Shown piece after piece: positions 26,341 through 34,704 of a stretch of 34,704 nucleotides of DNA. A program made the translations under genes and the position numbers. Position 1 is the first letter of the stretch; each line of letters begins with the position of its first letter. The stretch is from Prochlorococcus sp. AG-402-B19 (GTDB taxonomy: Bacteria; Cyanobacteriota; Cyanobacteriia; PCC-6307; Cyanobiaceae): NCBI GenBank assembly GCA_003279615.1, contig QCHM01000013.1, positions 1 to 34,704 of the forward strand, read 5' to 3'. The notes beneath the pieces are model-generated. The model was not told the DNA's origin and ran no database searches. It saw nothing but the letters and a program-made list of their open reading frames with translations.

Positions 26341-26535
26341 ATGGATTCATTAATAAAGGAACTTTCTGAAAAGGCGATTGATTTATCTGGGAAATCAAAA
26401 AAAGAATTAGAAAGAACATGTTGGATGATTGTTCATGAGTATAAGCATGGTGCAATGCCAACTGAATATGATATTAGGGAAATTGACGAAGAATTATATA
26501 TGGAGGTTTTACGAATTGCTAAAGAGACAATTTAG
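26341..26535 (+). CDS. 64-residue protein of unknown function
   Basis: A 64-residue protein, charged and predicted mostly helical, with no signal peptide or membrane segment. Acidic and basic residues alternate (KSKKELERTCW, then YDIREIDEELYMEVLRIAKE). It starts at ATG 26341, 42 bases after the YajQ gene on the same strand. The regular amphipathic pattern argues for a real protein. No family is recognised. Confidence 0.6.
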   Translation: MDSLIKELSEKAIDLSGKSKKELERTCWMIVHEYKHGAMPTEYDIREIDEELYMEVLRIAKETI

Positions 26536-26670
26536 AGTAAAAAAAAGGGTTCTTTAGTCAATTTAACTCTCATTTGATTAAAATTAAATATTAGGTAATT
26601 ATTTTTTCTGTCTAACAATTTTCGCAATACTTGCTAAATCAACATAAAATCTTATTAGATAACATTTTTT

Positions 26671-27474
26671 ATGACAACTCCATTTCGTAATGTGACTCCG
26701 AATGGACCAGGTGGCACAACAACTCTTCTACTTGTCCTTTCATTTACTGGCTTTTTACTTCTTACGCAAGCATTTTTCGTTGTTCCTGCTGGACAAGTTT
26801 CAGTTGTTACAACTTTAGGGAAAGTAAGCGGTGGATCTCGTAAACCCGGTTTGAATTTCAAAGTACCTTTCGTTCAAAATACCTATCCTTTTAATGTTCA
26901 AACTCAAGTTAGACCTGAAAAGTTTGATTCATTAACTAAAGATTTGCAAGTCATTTCTGCAACGGCTACTGTTAAATATGCTCTAAAGCCAAATGAGGCG
27001 GGAAGAGTCTTTAAAACTATCTCTTATAACGATAGAGAGATATATAACAGGATTATTCAACCATCATTACTTAAAGCACTTAAGTCGGTTTTTTCAAAGT
27101 ATGAGTTGGTAACAATAGCTAGCTCCTGGAGTGATATTTCTGAGTTGGTTGAGCAAACAGTAGCTGATGAACTTAATAAGTTTGACTACGTTGATGTTCA
27201 ATCACTTGATTTGACAGGCTTGACTATCGCTGATGAATATCGAGCAGCTATCGAACAAAAACAGATTGCTGAGCAGCAATTATTGAGAGCTCAAACTGAA
27301 GTTAAAATTGCAGAGCAAGAAGCACTTAGATACGACACATTAAATAAAAGTCTTGATGATCAAGTTCTTTTCAAATTGTTTTTAGATAAATGGAATGGGG
27401 AGACACAAGTTGTCCCTTCATTGCCCGGAAATAGTTCAGGAAAGGTTCCTGTAATTGTTAGAGGAAAAAATTAA
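26671..27474 (+). CDS. SPFH/prohibitin-like membrane protein
   Basis: A 267-residue band-7 protein. One N-terminal membrane segment (about 18-37) is followed by the SPFH domain (VPAGQVSVVTTLGKVSG near 36-52, then GLNFKVPFVQ) and a helical region (AAIEQKQIAEQQLLRAQTE) typical of prohibitins. Such proteins form large rings in membranes and modulate proteases or membrane order; the precise role here is unknown. It ends at a bidirectional hairpin shared with hemL. Confidence 0.9.
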   Translation: MTTPFRNVTPNGPGGTTTLLLVLSFTGFLLLTQAFFVVPAGQVSVVTTLGKVSGGSRKPGLNFKVPFVQNTYPFNVQTQVRPEKFDSLTKDLQVISATATVKYALKPNEAGRVFKTISYNDREIYNRIIQPSLLKALKSVFSKYELVTIASSWSDISELVEQTVADELNKFDYVDVQSLDLTGLTIADEYRAAIEQKQIAEQQLLRAQTEVKIAEQEALRYDTLNKSLDDQVLFKLFLDKWNGETQVVPSLPGNSSGKVPVIVRGKN

Positions 27475-27495
27475 TTAGCCTTAAAAATTGATTAT

Positions 27496-27533
27496 AAAAA
27501 AATCCAATTTATTAATTTAAATTGGATTTTTTT
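27496..27533. terminator. Bidirectional terminator between the SPFH gene and hemL
   Basis: AATCCAATTT (27501-27510) and AAATTGGATT (27519-27528) pair perfectly. A-runs lie before and T-runs after the stem, so it can work on both strands. It touches the hemL stop codon (27532-27534) and lies 21 bases after the SPFH stop. Confidence 0.75.
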
Positions 27534-28830
27534 ATGAGATTTCAGAGAAACTTTCTTGAAAAGCTTTTATTGTAGAACTTATATCATCTTCAGAGTGAGC
27601 AAGTGATGTAAAACCGGCTTCAAATGCGCTTGGAGCAAGATAAATACCTTTATGAAGCATCAGTCTATGCAATTTACTAAAACGATTTGTGTCAGCAGAT
27701 TTAGCTTCTTCAAAGTTTCTAACTGGTCCTTCACAGAGATAAAAACCAAACATTGCGCTAATGCTTTGACCATAAATGGCAATATTTGATTCTTTTGCAG
27801 CTGTAATAACTCCATCGACAAGCTTTTTCGTAAGAGCTTCTAATTTTTCATAAGTACCTTCTTGTTTTAGGAGCTCAAGAGTTTTAATACCTGCCGTCAT
27901 GGCTAGAGGATTGCCGCTCAATGTACCTGCCTGATACATAGGACCAGAAGGCGAAACCATTGACATGATTTCTTTGCGACCACCATAAGCCCCGACTGGA
28001 AGCCCCCCACCAATTACCTTGCCCATGGTGGTTAAATCAGGAGTTACTCCAAAACGCTCTTGGGCCCCTCCATAGCTGATCCGAAAACCAGTCATTACTT
28101 CATCGAAAACTAAAAGAGCACCGTTCTCTTGCGTTACCTCTCTTAATCCTTCTAAAAATCCAGGTTCAGGTGTAATGAATCCTGCATTTCCAACAATAGG
28201 CTCAAGGATGACTCCAGAAATCGCATCTGGGTTCTCAGCAAAAAGCTCTTTTACGGCTTCAAGATCGTTATAAGGAGCAGTAAGCGTATTAGCGGTTGTA
28301 CTTCTTGGAACACCTGGTGAGTCTGGCAGGCCAAGTGTTGCTACCCCTGAACCTGCTTTCACTAAAAACATATCTGCATGCCCGTGATAGCAACCCTCGA
28401 ACTTGATAACTTTATCCCTTCCAGTAAAGGCTCTCATTAGACGAAGAACAGCCATACACGCTTCTGTGCCGCTATTCACAAAGCGGACCATCTCAACGCT
28501 TGGGACGGCCTCTATGACCATTTCAGCAAGCTTGTTCTCGAGCTCACATGGGGCGCCGAAGCTAGTACCTTTTTCAAGTGTTTCTTGAAGAGCGGCAATT
28601 ACCTCTGGGTGTGCATGGCCACAAATCGCAGGTCCCCAGCTGCCTACATAGTCGATGTATCTGTTTCCATCAACATCCCAAGCGTAAGGACCCTTAACTC
28701 GATCAAAGACGATGGGATCCCCTTCAACAGATTTGAAAGCTCTTACAGGTGAACTGACTCCACCAGGCATTAAATTTTTGGCAGAGCCAAAAATTTCTTC
28801 AGATCTTTTTGTGTTCAACGCGTCTGTCAC
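27532..28830 (-). CDS. hemL: Glutamate-1-semialdehyde 2,1-aminomutase
   Basis: A 432-residue PLP enzyme that converts glutamate-1-semialdehyde to 5-aminolevulinate, the last step of the C5 route to heme, chlorophyll and corrinoids. [10 protein letters not shown] (21-30), NSGTEA (119-124), FDEVMTGFR (242-250) and the PLP lysine Lys271 in [13 protein letters not shown] are all present. The length is standard. The gene is visibly more G+C-rich than xth or the SPFH gene, which may reflect high expression. It shares a hairpin terminator with the SPFH gene. Confidence 0.97.
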   Translation of the reverse strand: MTDALNTKRSEEIFGSAKNLMPGGVSSPVRAFKSVEGDPIVFDRVKGPYAWDVDGNRYIDYVGSWGPAICGHAHPEVIAALQETLEKGTSFGAPCELENKLAEMVIEAVPSVEMVRFVNSGTEACMAVLRLMRAFTGRDKVIKFEGCYHGHADMFLVKAGSGVATLGLPDSPGVPRSTTANTLTAPYNDLEAVKELFAENPDAISGVILEPIVGNAGFITPEPGFLEGLREVTQENGALLVFDEVMTGFRISYGGAQERFGVTPDLTTMGKVIGGGLPVGAYGGRKEIMSMVSPSGPMYQAGTLSGNPLAMTAGIKTLELLKQEGTYEKLEALTKKLVDGVITAAKESNIAIYGQSISAMFGFYLCEGPVRNFEEAKSADTNRFSKLHRLMLHKGIYLAPSAFEAGFTSLAHSEDDISSTIKAFQESFSEIS

Positions 28831-29100
28831 AGCACCTCAGCGAATGAGCTCATAAACACAGTCAGTAATAATGGCCTAAAAGTGACTGATTCGTCTAAAT
28901 TTTTGAATCTGTTCAGCATCTGGTTATTTTTTTTTAATCTTTAGTAAGTCTATCTTTATAAATGAGTTTAATCTTAAAAACAAGTGATAGAGAGACTTCC
29001 TTGGAGATGATGCCACTTGAATTTAATGTTTTTTGGCTAATTGTAATTTTTTGATTTGTTAATTCTGTGATGATTTGAAAATAGAAAACAAATTAATTTT

Positions 29101-29928
29101 TTAAAAGAAAAATTCATTTTCAACATCTGATGGAGGCCAGCTAATGTCGACAACTACAGGTGCATGATCACTTGGTTTCTCTCTAGATCTTGGTTCTTTA
29201 TCGATCCAACAACTATTGGTGCAACTAAGAATATCTTCTGTTAAGTAAATATGATCGATTCGCCAACCCTTGTCTCTTTCCCAAGCTGAATGGCGATAAT
29301 CCCACCAAGACCAATTCCCCGCACCAGGCTCGAAAATTCTAAAAACATCTTCGAGGTCTTCTCCTAAAGCATCTGTAAGTAATTTTCTTTCTTTTGAAGA
29401 AGCCATAATTGATTCTTGATAACTACTTGGTGTATGTATATCTCTATCTTCAGGGGCAATATTAAAGTCTCCTAATAAACATATAGGTGTATGATTTGAA
29501 TTAAATTCCCTTAGATAAACCTGAAGGCATTCTATCCATTTTTCTTTATAAATAAACTTATCTGAATTTATAGATGATCCGTTTGGAACATAAACATTTA
29601 TAATTCTAATATCATTAATTTCAGCGCTTATAATTCTTTTTTGCTCATTTAATATAGATAAATCTTTGTAGTCTTTTATGACTTCATCAAAACCAATCTT
29701 TATATTCTTGATTGGTAATCGACTTATTATTGCTACTCCATTATAAGACTTTTGCCCAGATACTGAAACCTCATATCCAAGGTTCGAAAAAATTTCAATT
29801 GGGAAAAACTTATCTTCAGTTTTGGTCTCTTGTAAGCAAAGAATGTCAACTTTGTTAGTGACGAGCCATTCTTTGACATGATCTATTCTTGAACGAATAG
29901 AATTGACATTCCAGGTTGCTACAAGCAA
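29101..29928 (-). CDS. xth: Exodeoxyribonuclease III
   Basis: A 275-residue member of the exonuclease III/AP endonuclease family acting in base excision repair. WNVNSIRSR (6-14), CLQETKTED (31-39) with catalytic Glu34, NVYVPNGS, GDFNIAPED, the RIDHIYLT segment and SDHAPVV near the C-terminus are the expected active-site blocks. The only sensible start is TTG 29928, which gives the usual short N-terminus. It is divergent from the 111-residue gene with 57 bases between starts. Nuclease substrate preference cannot be told by eye. Confidence 0.93.
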   Translation of the reverse strand: MLVATWNVNSIRSRIDHVKEWLVTNKVDILCLQETKTEDKFFPIEIFSNLGYEVSVSGQKSYNGVAIISRLPIKNIKIGFDEVIKDYKDLSILNEQKRIISAEINDIRIINVYVPNGSSINSDKFIYKEKWIECLQVYLREFNSNHTPICLLGDFNIAPEDRDIHTPSSYQESIMASSKERKLLTDALGEDLEDVFRIFEPGAGNWSWWDYRHSAWERDKGWRIDHIYLTEDILSCTNSCWIDKEPRSREKPSDHAPVVVDISWPPSDVENEFFF

Positions 29929-29985
29929 GACTTAAAATTTTATTTCTTAAGTTATTATCATGTAAATTCAGACGAAAGTTTAGTT

Positions 29986-30321
29986 TTGATTCAAACTACA
30001 CGTTTTATTAATGGTCAATTATTTTTGGCTTTAACTTGTTTGACACCAATTTTAATTATGGCAGGGCAAGTTTTTTCTTCTTCAAGAACAATAAGAATTT
30101 CGGAATTAAAAAATTATTCAACTTATGAGAAAAGAGATATTTTCAACACTTTTGATTCAGAAGATCAAATTGATCAAGGTTTACCATTGGATCCATTTGA
30201 TTTGATGAACCGTCTTAACCAAGCAGGAGCAATGGATAATGCTACAACTCCATCAGATGCGCTAGATGAAGCTCTAAATGCATTTGATCAGTCAGAATAT
30301 GAAAATGTCCCAAATGAATAA
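29986..30321 (+). CDS. Small exported acidic protein, unknown
   Basis: A 111-residue protein from TTG 29986. A hydrophobic stretch (about 11-27) probably acts as signal peptide or anchor. The rest is acidic, rich in Asp, Glu, Asn and Gln, with DPFDLMNRLNQAGAMDNATT. An ATG at 30061 would remove the hydrophobic part, so TTG is preferred. No domain is recognised. It is followed by a 215-residue gene after 69 bases on the same strand. Confidence 0.5.
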   Translation: MIQTTRFINGQLFLALTCLTPILIMAGQVFSSSRTIRISELKNYSTYEKRDIFNTFDSEDQIDQGLPLDPFDLMNRLNQAGAMDNATTPSDALDEALNAFDQSEYENVPNE

Positions 30322-30390
30322 AAGCACAATAGTATTTGTAGGATTTTGGTAAATTTAACATTGGTCACTAATGGCCCATTTATTAAATAG

Positions 30391-31038
30391 ATGCAGAACC
30401 ATCCAATCCCCTCGGTAACTGATCCATTGCAATACCGAGCAATTGGATTAGTTAGAGGTATTTACAAGCCTCAAAATGATGACAACTTTACTCGTGGAGA
30501 TTTAATTGATTCTAACGGTAATGAAATAGATTCAGTGCTCCTTGGGAGAGTCATAACTTTGATTCGTAATCACGTCCCTCTAGAAAAACCTCACCTCTGG
30601 GTCGTATATCCAAGATGTAGGAATCATCAAAATCTTCATTTGCAAATCACAGGTATTTGGGAGCCAAGTACCTTGAAAAAAGATCTTGTGAAGAGTGATG
30701 GATTGAATGAAGCTTCAAGTCTCAAGATTGATTCTGATGATTTATTGGAAGGTGATGATTACTTTTCAATAAGAGGAGAATTGATTTTTACTAGGCCAGA
30801 AGAAAAGGAGGTAGTTATAAAAATCCGTCAAAAGCCAAGAAATCAGCAAAAGAAAGCTTTACCTTTCAAAGTTAATCTTAAAGGTGAGGTACCTATTAAT
30901 TATTTAAAACATTTTATTAGTCTTGATGTTCGTCGTGTTGATTATCAACTTTTGGTTGAGGATTTTCAAATAATAGCCCCTCTTTCTCAACAAAAAATAA
31001 ATAATAAAAGTATAAAAATACAAAAAAATAAAAATTAG
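30391..31038 (+). CDS. Conserved-looking protein of unknown function
   Basis: A 215-residue soluble protein. The N-terminal half (YRAIGLVRGIYKP, then GDLIDSNGNEIDSVLLGRV and KPHLWVVYPRC) looks like a compact beta-rich domain. The C-terminal part is basic and Lys-rich (KIRQKPRNQQKKALPF, and an Asn/Lys tail), which could bind nucleic acid. ATG 30391 is the start. I do not recognise the family with confidence. It precedes larC by 66 bases. Confidence 0.65.
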   Translation: MQNHPIPSVTDPLQYRAIGLVRGIYKPQNDDNFTRGDLIDSNGNEIDSVLLGRVITLIRNHVPLEKPHLWVVYPRCRNHQNLHLQITGIWEPSTLKKDLVKSDGLNEASSLKIDSDDLLEGDDYFSIRGELIFTRPEEKEVVIKIRQKPRNQQKKALPFKVNLKGEVPINYLKHFISLDVRRVDYQLLVEDFQIIAPLSQQKINNKSIKIQKNKN

Positions 31039-31104
31039 CCTTTTTTCCAAAAATTTTATATAAATGTATTCTATATATAAATCTGATTATAAATTTACTT
31101 GTAA

Positions 31105-32328
31105 ATGAATTCTATTTTTATTGATTGTAGTCTTGGAATATCTGGAGATATGCTCGCATCAGCATTAGTAGATTTAGGTGTTCCAAACTCTATTTTTTTT
31201 GATAACTTGGTAAGTTTACATATAGAGAAAAAATATGATTTCAAATTTAATCATGGAGATAGTGAAGGAATAAAAGGAATTGTCTGTACAAAAAGCGAAA
31301 TTCAATTTAAGGAATCATCTAGAAGTCTTAATGATATAAAAAACTTGCTTTTCGATTCAAGCCTGAATGATTATGTGAAGAAAAAGTCTATTAGAGTCTT
31401 TGAAATTCTAGCCGAAGCAGAATCAATTGTTCATGGGAATAAAGTTTCAGATGTACATTTTCATGAACTAGGTTCAATGGATTCCATCTTAGATATTGTT
31501 AATGTTTGCTCCGCTATAGATTTTTTAAAGCCATACAAGATTTATTTTTCAAAGCCACCTTCCGGCAAAGGAGTCGTATCTACTTCACATGGCACTCTGC
31601 CGGTTCCAGTCCCTACAGTTCTAGAAATAGCGAGGCAAAATAAAATCTCATTAACGGTGCTTGATGATAAATATTTAGGTGAAATAACAACTCCTACTGG
31701 TATCGCATTGATAGCAACTTTTGTAGATAAGTTTGGTCAACCAGATAATATCAATATTAAAAAAATTGGTATTGGCTTAGGAACTAGAAATATTTCTCGA
31801 CCTAATTTTTTAAGAGCTCTGCTAATAGATGCAAATGATGATTATATAGATAATAATAAGCCTTCTTATGAGACTATAATTTCTCAGGAGGCTTGGATTG
31901 ATGATTCCACACCAGAAGATATTGCGATTTTAATCGAAAGATTAAGATCTTCAGGTGCTATAGATGTTATTTCTTATTCGGTCGATATGAAAAAAAATAG
32001 AAAAGGTATATGTATAAAACTTATGGTCCACCCCAAGAATCAACTTTTACTTAGGGAAGTTTGGTTTAATTATAGTACAACAATTGGATTAAGAGAAAAC
32101 AAGATAAGCCGTTGGATACTTCCAAGACGAACAATTAGGCATAAAACAACATATGGAGAAGTCAATATTAAACAAGTAATGAGACCAAATGGTCAGATTT
32201 CAATTAAAATTGAACATAAAGACTTGACTAAAATAAGTTTAAATACAGGAATTCCAATTGAAGAGATACGTAAGAAATTAATCATAGAATTATCAGGATT
32301 TAATGAATTATATGATTGCTCTTTTTGA
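31105..32328 (+). CDS. larC: Nickel-pincer cofactor synthesis protein LarC (DUF111)
   Basis: A 407-residue protein of the LarC/UPF0272 family. IDCSLGISGDMLASALVDLG (6-25), VHFHELGSMDSILDIV near 120-135 and ITTPTGIALIATF near 195-207 are family blocks. In Lactobacillus, LarC inserts nickel into the pyridinium-derived pincer nucleotide used by lactate racemase and related enzymes. It is one continuous frame here, whereas in Lactobacillus plantarum it is split with frameshifting. LarB and LarE partners are not in the window. The stop overlaps a possible TTG start of the next gene. Confidence 0.88.
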   Translation: MNSIFIDCSLGISGDMLASALVDLGVPNSIFFDNLVSLHIEKKYDFKFNHGDSEGIKGIVCTKSEIQFKESSRSLNDIKNLLFDSSLNDYVKKKSIRVFEILAEAESIVHGNKVSDVHFHELGSMDSILDIVNVCSAIDFLKPYKIYFSKPPSGKGVVSTSHGTLPVPVPTVLEIARQNKISLTVLDDKYLGEITTPTGIALIATFVDKFGQPDNINIKKIGIGLGTRNISRPNFLRALLIDANDDYIDNNKPSYETIISQEAWIDDSTPEDIAILIERLRSSGAIDVISYSVDMKKNRKGICIKLMVHPKNQLLLREVWFNYSTTIGLRENKISRWILPRRTIRHKTTYGEVNIKQVMRPNGQISIKIEHKDLTKISLNTGIPIEEIRKKLIIELSGFNELYDCSF

Positions 32329-32342
32329 TACTTAATTTTAAT

Positions 32343-33293
32343 ATGATTCAAATAAAAAGAAATAATTTTGTTTTTTTAATGATCTCTAAGATCAACATTA
32401 AACTTCTAATAACATTAATCTGTTTTGCATTTCTTGGCACCTCAGTATATGTAAATTTTGATTCTTTGTCTAATCAGTTAATTGGTAGGCAAGAGATCTT
32501 ATGGCTATTGGTAGGAATTTTATTTAGTTTTTTAAGTATACTTATTAATGCCTATGCCTGGAAACTTTTGATAAATAACATTGGTTACAATGTTAACAAG
32601 TTGAATATAATAAAAATATTTTTAGCTACAAATATATATAAATATTTACCTGGGGGGATATGGCATTTTGTATCTAGGTTTAATACTTTGCGATTTGAAT
32701 TGTCAACTGAAAAATCAGTAGAATCTATTTTATTAGAACCATTATTAATGGTGGTTGCAGGTCTTATCTTTGTGCCTTTTGGTAGTTTTAATATAGCTAT
32801 ATTTATACTTTGCTGGTCATCTACTTTGATTTTTCTGCCAGCATTTAGACAATCTTTAATTAAAAAATTGAAGGCAATGAAAGCAAACTTTTTTGCTAAG
32901 ATTGTTCACATGAAAGATAGAAAATTAGCAAACAATAATCAAAATATTTCAATAAGTTCGTTTTATCCCTATAAGCCACTATGTGTAGAGATTATCTTTG
33001 TTTTGTTTCGCTTTCTGGGATTTTTATGTTGTATAAATGCATTTTCTACTGGTTCACTAATTTCTTTAGGTGAATTAATATCTACTTTTTCTTTAGCATG
33101 GATAATTGGCCTTATAGTGCCAGCAGCGCCAGGTGGTTTAGGTGTTTTTGAATCTGTGATTCTATTTAGTCTTGGTGCCCATTTCTCAGAAGCACCTCTT
33201 TTAGCTTCATTGCTTTTCTATCGTCTTGTTTCAACAATTGCTGATATATGCGCAGCTTTGATTTATCCAATTAGAAAATTATTTACAGTTTAA
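32343..33293 (+). CDS. YbhN/LPG-synthase-type membrane protein (UPF0104)
   Basis: 316 residues from ATG 32343; in-frame TTG 32316 and ATG 32379 are alternatives. About eight hydrophobic segments and the motif PAAPGGLGVFESVILFSLG near the C-terminal third mark the lysylphosphatidylglycerol synthase transmembrane/AglD-like family. YKYLPGGIWHFVSRF near 100-115 is also typical. Members act as lipid or polyprenol-sugar flippases or as the membrane half of LPG synthase; the soluble aminoacyl-transferase domain is absent here. The start is close behind larC, so the two may be cotranscribed. Confidence 0.8.
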   Translation: MIQIKRNNFVFLMISKINIKLLITLICFAFLGTSVYVNFDSLSNQLIGRQEILWLLVGILFSFLSILINAYAWKLLINNIGYNVNKLNIIKIFLATNIYKYLPGGIWHFVSRFNTLRFELSTEKSVESILLEPLLMVVAGLIFVPFGSFNIAIFILCWSSTLIFLPAFRQSLIKKLKAMKANFFAKIVHMKDRKLANNNQNISISSFYPYKPLCVEIIFVLFRFLGFLCCINAFSTGSLISLGELISTFSLAWIIGLIVPAAPGGLGVFESVILFSLGAHFSEAPLLASLLFYRLVSTIADICAALIYPIRKLFTV

Positions 33294-33302
33294 ATATCTA
33301 CT

Positions 33303-34704
33303 TTAGTTATTTTTGTTATTTAAGCTTGGTATTAAGGCCATAGAGGCGATTAAACCCAGGGAAATTATTATCAATGAAGGTAATATAGATTCTGCCACTC
33401 TCTCGTCTCCTGCATATTGGAATACTCGTACTGAAAGGGTATCAAAATCAAACGGTCTTAATATAAAAGTTAGTGGTAATTCCTTTATTGTGTCAACAAA
33501 AACCAGAAGTGCACCTACCAACATCGGCCCTTTAAGAAGTGGTAGATGAATTTTTGAAAGGACTTCTGGCCAAGTCTTCCCTAGATTTATAGCTGCATTA
33601 TCTATATTCGGTGAAATCCTCTCAAACCCAGCATCAAGACCACCTTTTGATACAGCTAGGAATCGAATGCTATAGCCCCATATTAGTAAGCTTAATATGT
33701 TTATTTGCCAGATATTTCCTTTAAATGAAAGAAGAGCAAGGGCTAAAACTGATCCAGGAATCGCATAGCCAATGCTGGATAAAAAGGTCAATATATTTAG
33801 CCATTGATTATTTTGCCATCTCTTAGAAATTGATAAAATCAATGATATAAATATTGTTATTAATGAAACAACTAAGGCTAGGCAAAAGCTTCTAATAGTT
33901 AAGCCAATTAAATCAGTATTGAATCCTTGATTCATTTGATCAATATTTACTATTGCCCATGCGATTGGGATTCCCAATGTAAGTATTGGAGGAGTAAAAG
34001 TTATAACTTGAGCAACTAATAGATTTATACCTTTTAATTCCCATTTTGGTGAACCTCCAGTACTTATTCCGACTGTCCATCGTTTGCTTCTTTCTCTTGA
34101 TTTGCGTTCAACTGCAACTAATAGAAAAACTAAAATTAGAGCAAATAAAGCAAGAGCAATGGCACCTGAAGGTTCACCTTCCTCTACCCAGCTCTCAAGT
34201 ATTCCAGCTGAAATACTTGGAATATTTAAAAGTTGAACGGCGCCTAATTCATTTATGATTTCCATCGCCATTAAAGCTAAACCAGCAGTAATTGAGGGGA
34301 TTGCTATTGGCAGAGATATTCTAAAAAAGCTTTTCCAAGGACCTATCCCAAGAGTTCTGCATGCTTCAATTTGTTTTCTACCGCCTTTCTCAAAACTTTC
34401 TGAACTTAGTAGAAATACATATGGGTAGGTTGTGAATGCCATTATTACTACACCCCACAACATACCGGTAATTCTGATGGAATTTATGCTACCCAGGTCA
34501 ATTAATGTAGCTGCTAAAAGATAAGCTGGAGTTGCGAAAGGAATTAGTTGGCAAACCCTGAGTATTTTTCTGCCTTTGAAATGGCAATTGGCTAAAATCC
34601 AACCATTTGCTATTCCTAAAAATCCTCCGAGTGTTAGGGAGAAAATTAATAATAAAAGTGTTCCTTTTATTTCATGAAGATTGTTTGTTGTTAAATAAAT
34701 AGAA
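33303..34704 (-). CDS. ABC transporter permease, iron(III) FutB/SfuB type (5' end outside window)
   Basis: 466 residues are visible and the frame runs through the right edge; an internal ATG at 34463 is not the start. Two BPD-transport permease domains are fused. Each has the EAA loop that contacts the ATPase: EACRTLGIGPWKSFFRISLP in the first and INLGKTWPEVLSKIHLPLLKG in the second. This two-domain form is typical of ferric iron (FutB, SfuB) and some thiamine or polyamine importers. The substrate-binding protein and ATPase are not in the window. Iron is a key limit for these cells, so iron uptake is the likeliest role. Confidence 0.8.
   Translation of the reverse strand, partial: SIYLTTNNLHEIKGTLLLLIFSLTLGGFLGIANGWILANCHFKGRKILRVCQLIPFATPAYLLAATLIDLGSINSIRITGMLWGVVIMAFTTYPYVFLLSSESFEKGGRKQIEACRTLGIGPWKSFFRISLPIAIPSITAGLALMAMEIINELGAVQLLNIPSISAGILESWVEEGEPSGAIALALFALILVFLLVAVERKSRERSKRWTVGISTGGSPKWELKGINLLVAQVITFTPPILTLGIPIAWAIVNIDQMNQGFNTDLIGLTIRSFCLALVVSLITIFISLILSISKRWQNNQWLNILTFLSSIGYAIPGSVLALALLSFKGNIWQINILSLLIWGYSIRFLAVSKGGLDAGFERISPNIDNAAINLGKTWPEVLSKIHLPLLKGPMLVGALLVFVDTIKELPLTFILRPFDFDTLSVRVFQYAGDERVAESILPSLIIISLGLIASMALIPSLNNKNN

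Noticed and set aside
34463-34463. ATG 34463 as start of the ABC permease
   Set aside because: The frame continues upstream to the window edge with hydrophobic permease-like sequence, so this is an internal Met.
1-34704. CRISPR arrays, insertion sequences, prophage or integrase genes
   Set aside because: No spaced direct repeats, transposase-like frames, phage genes or attachment-like tRNA fragments were seen; both tRNAs look intact.

Overview
The window looks like chromosomal DNA of a marine picocyanobacterium, almost certainly Prochlorococcus. It is AT-rich and very compact. It carries oxygenic-photosynthesis genes (petC, petA, psaF, psaJ, a high-light-inducible protein), tetrapyrrole genes (hemL, cobM), and a 62-residue protein that matches the picocyanobacterial hyperconserved protein. 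The AT content and gene set would fit a low-light-type strain, but that is inference.

Layout. Positions 1-2200 (minus strand) hold a type IV prepilin cut by the left edge and two secreted proteins of unknown function; this is the most accessory-looking part. Positions 2492-8077 hold fabG, ispD, an S66 LD-carboxypeptidase, ubiA, ppx and a RodZ-like HTH membrane protein. Positions 8197-11383 are a tight minus-strand set petC-petA-lgt-cobM, followed by a DUF3067-type gene and tatC. Positions 12739-15358 hold a small membrane protein, rqcH and gmk. psaF and psaJ (15381-16115) are followed by tsaD, hli, a DUF1643 gene, a CPA1-type Na+/H+ antiporter and gltX. Positions 20866-21973 are a translation cluster: tRNA-Asp, the hyperconserved small protein, tRNA-Trp and rplS. 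Positions 22274-27474 hold map, an SDR protein, a stand-alone Pta N-terminal-like protein, a DprA-like Rossmann protein, YajQ, a 64-residue protein and an SPFH protein. hemL and xth follow on the minus strand. The right end has two proteins of unknown function, larC, a YbhN/LPG-synthase-type membrane protein and a two-domain ABC permease cut by the right edge.

How the genes relate. petC encodes a protein with a twin-arginine motif and lies about 0.4 kb from tatC, which encodes the translocase such proteins use. ubiA (plastoquinone), petA/petC and psaF/psaJ all serve photosynthetic electron flow. gltX and hemL bracket the C5 tetrapyrrole route: glutamyl-tRNA supply and 5-aminolevulinate formation. 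Several convergent pairs overlap at their 3' ends, and non-ATG starts are frequent, as expected in a streamlined genome.

I found no insertion sequence, prophage, CRISPR array or complete novel multi-gene system. The best candidates for new biology are the pilin/secreted-protein cluster, an open frame downstream of fabG, a dyad between fabG and ispD, and the extended L19.
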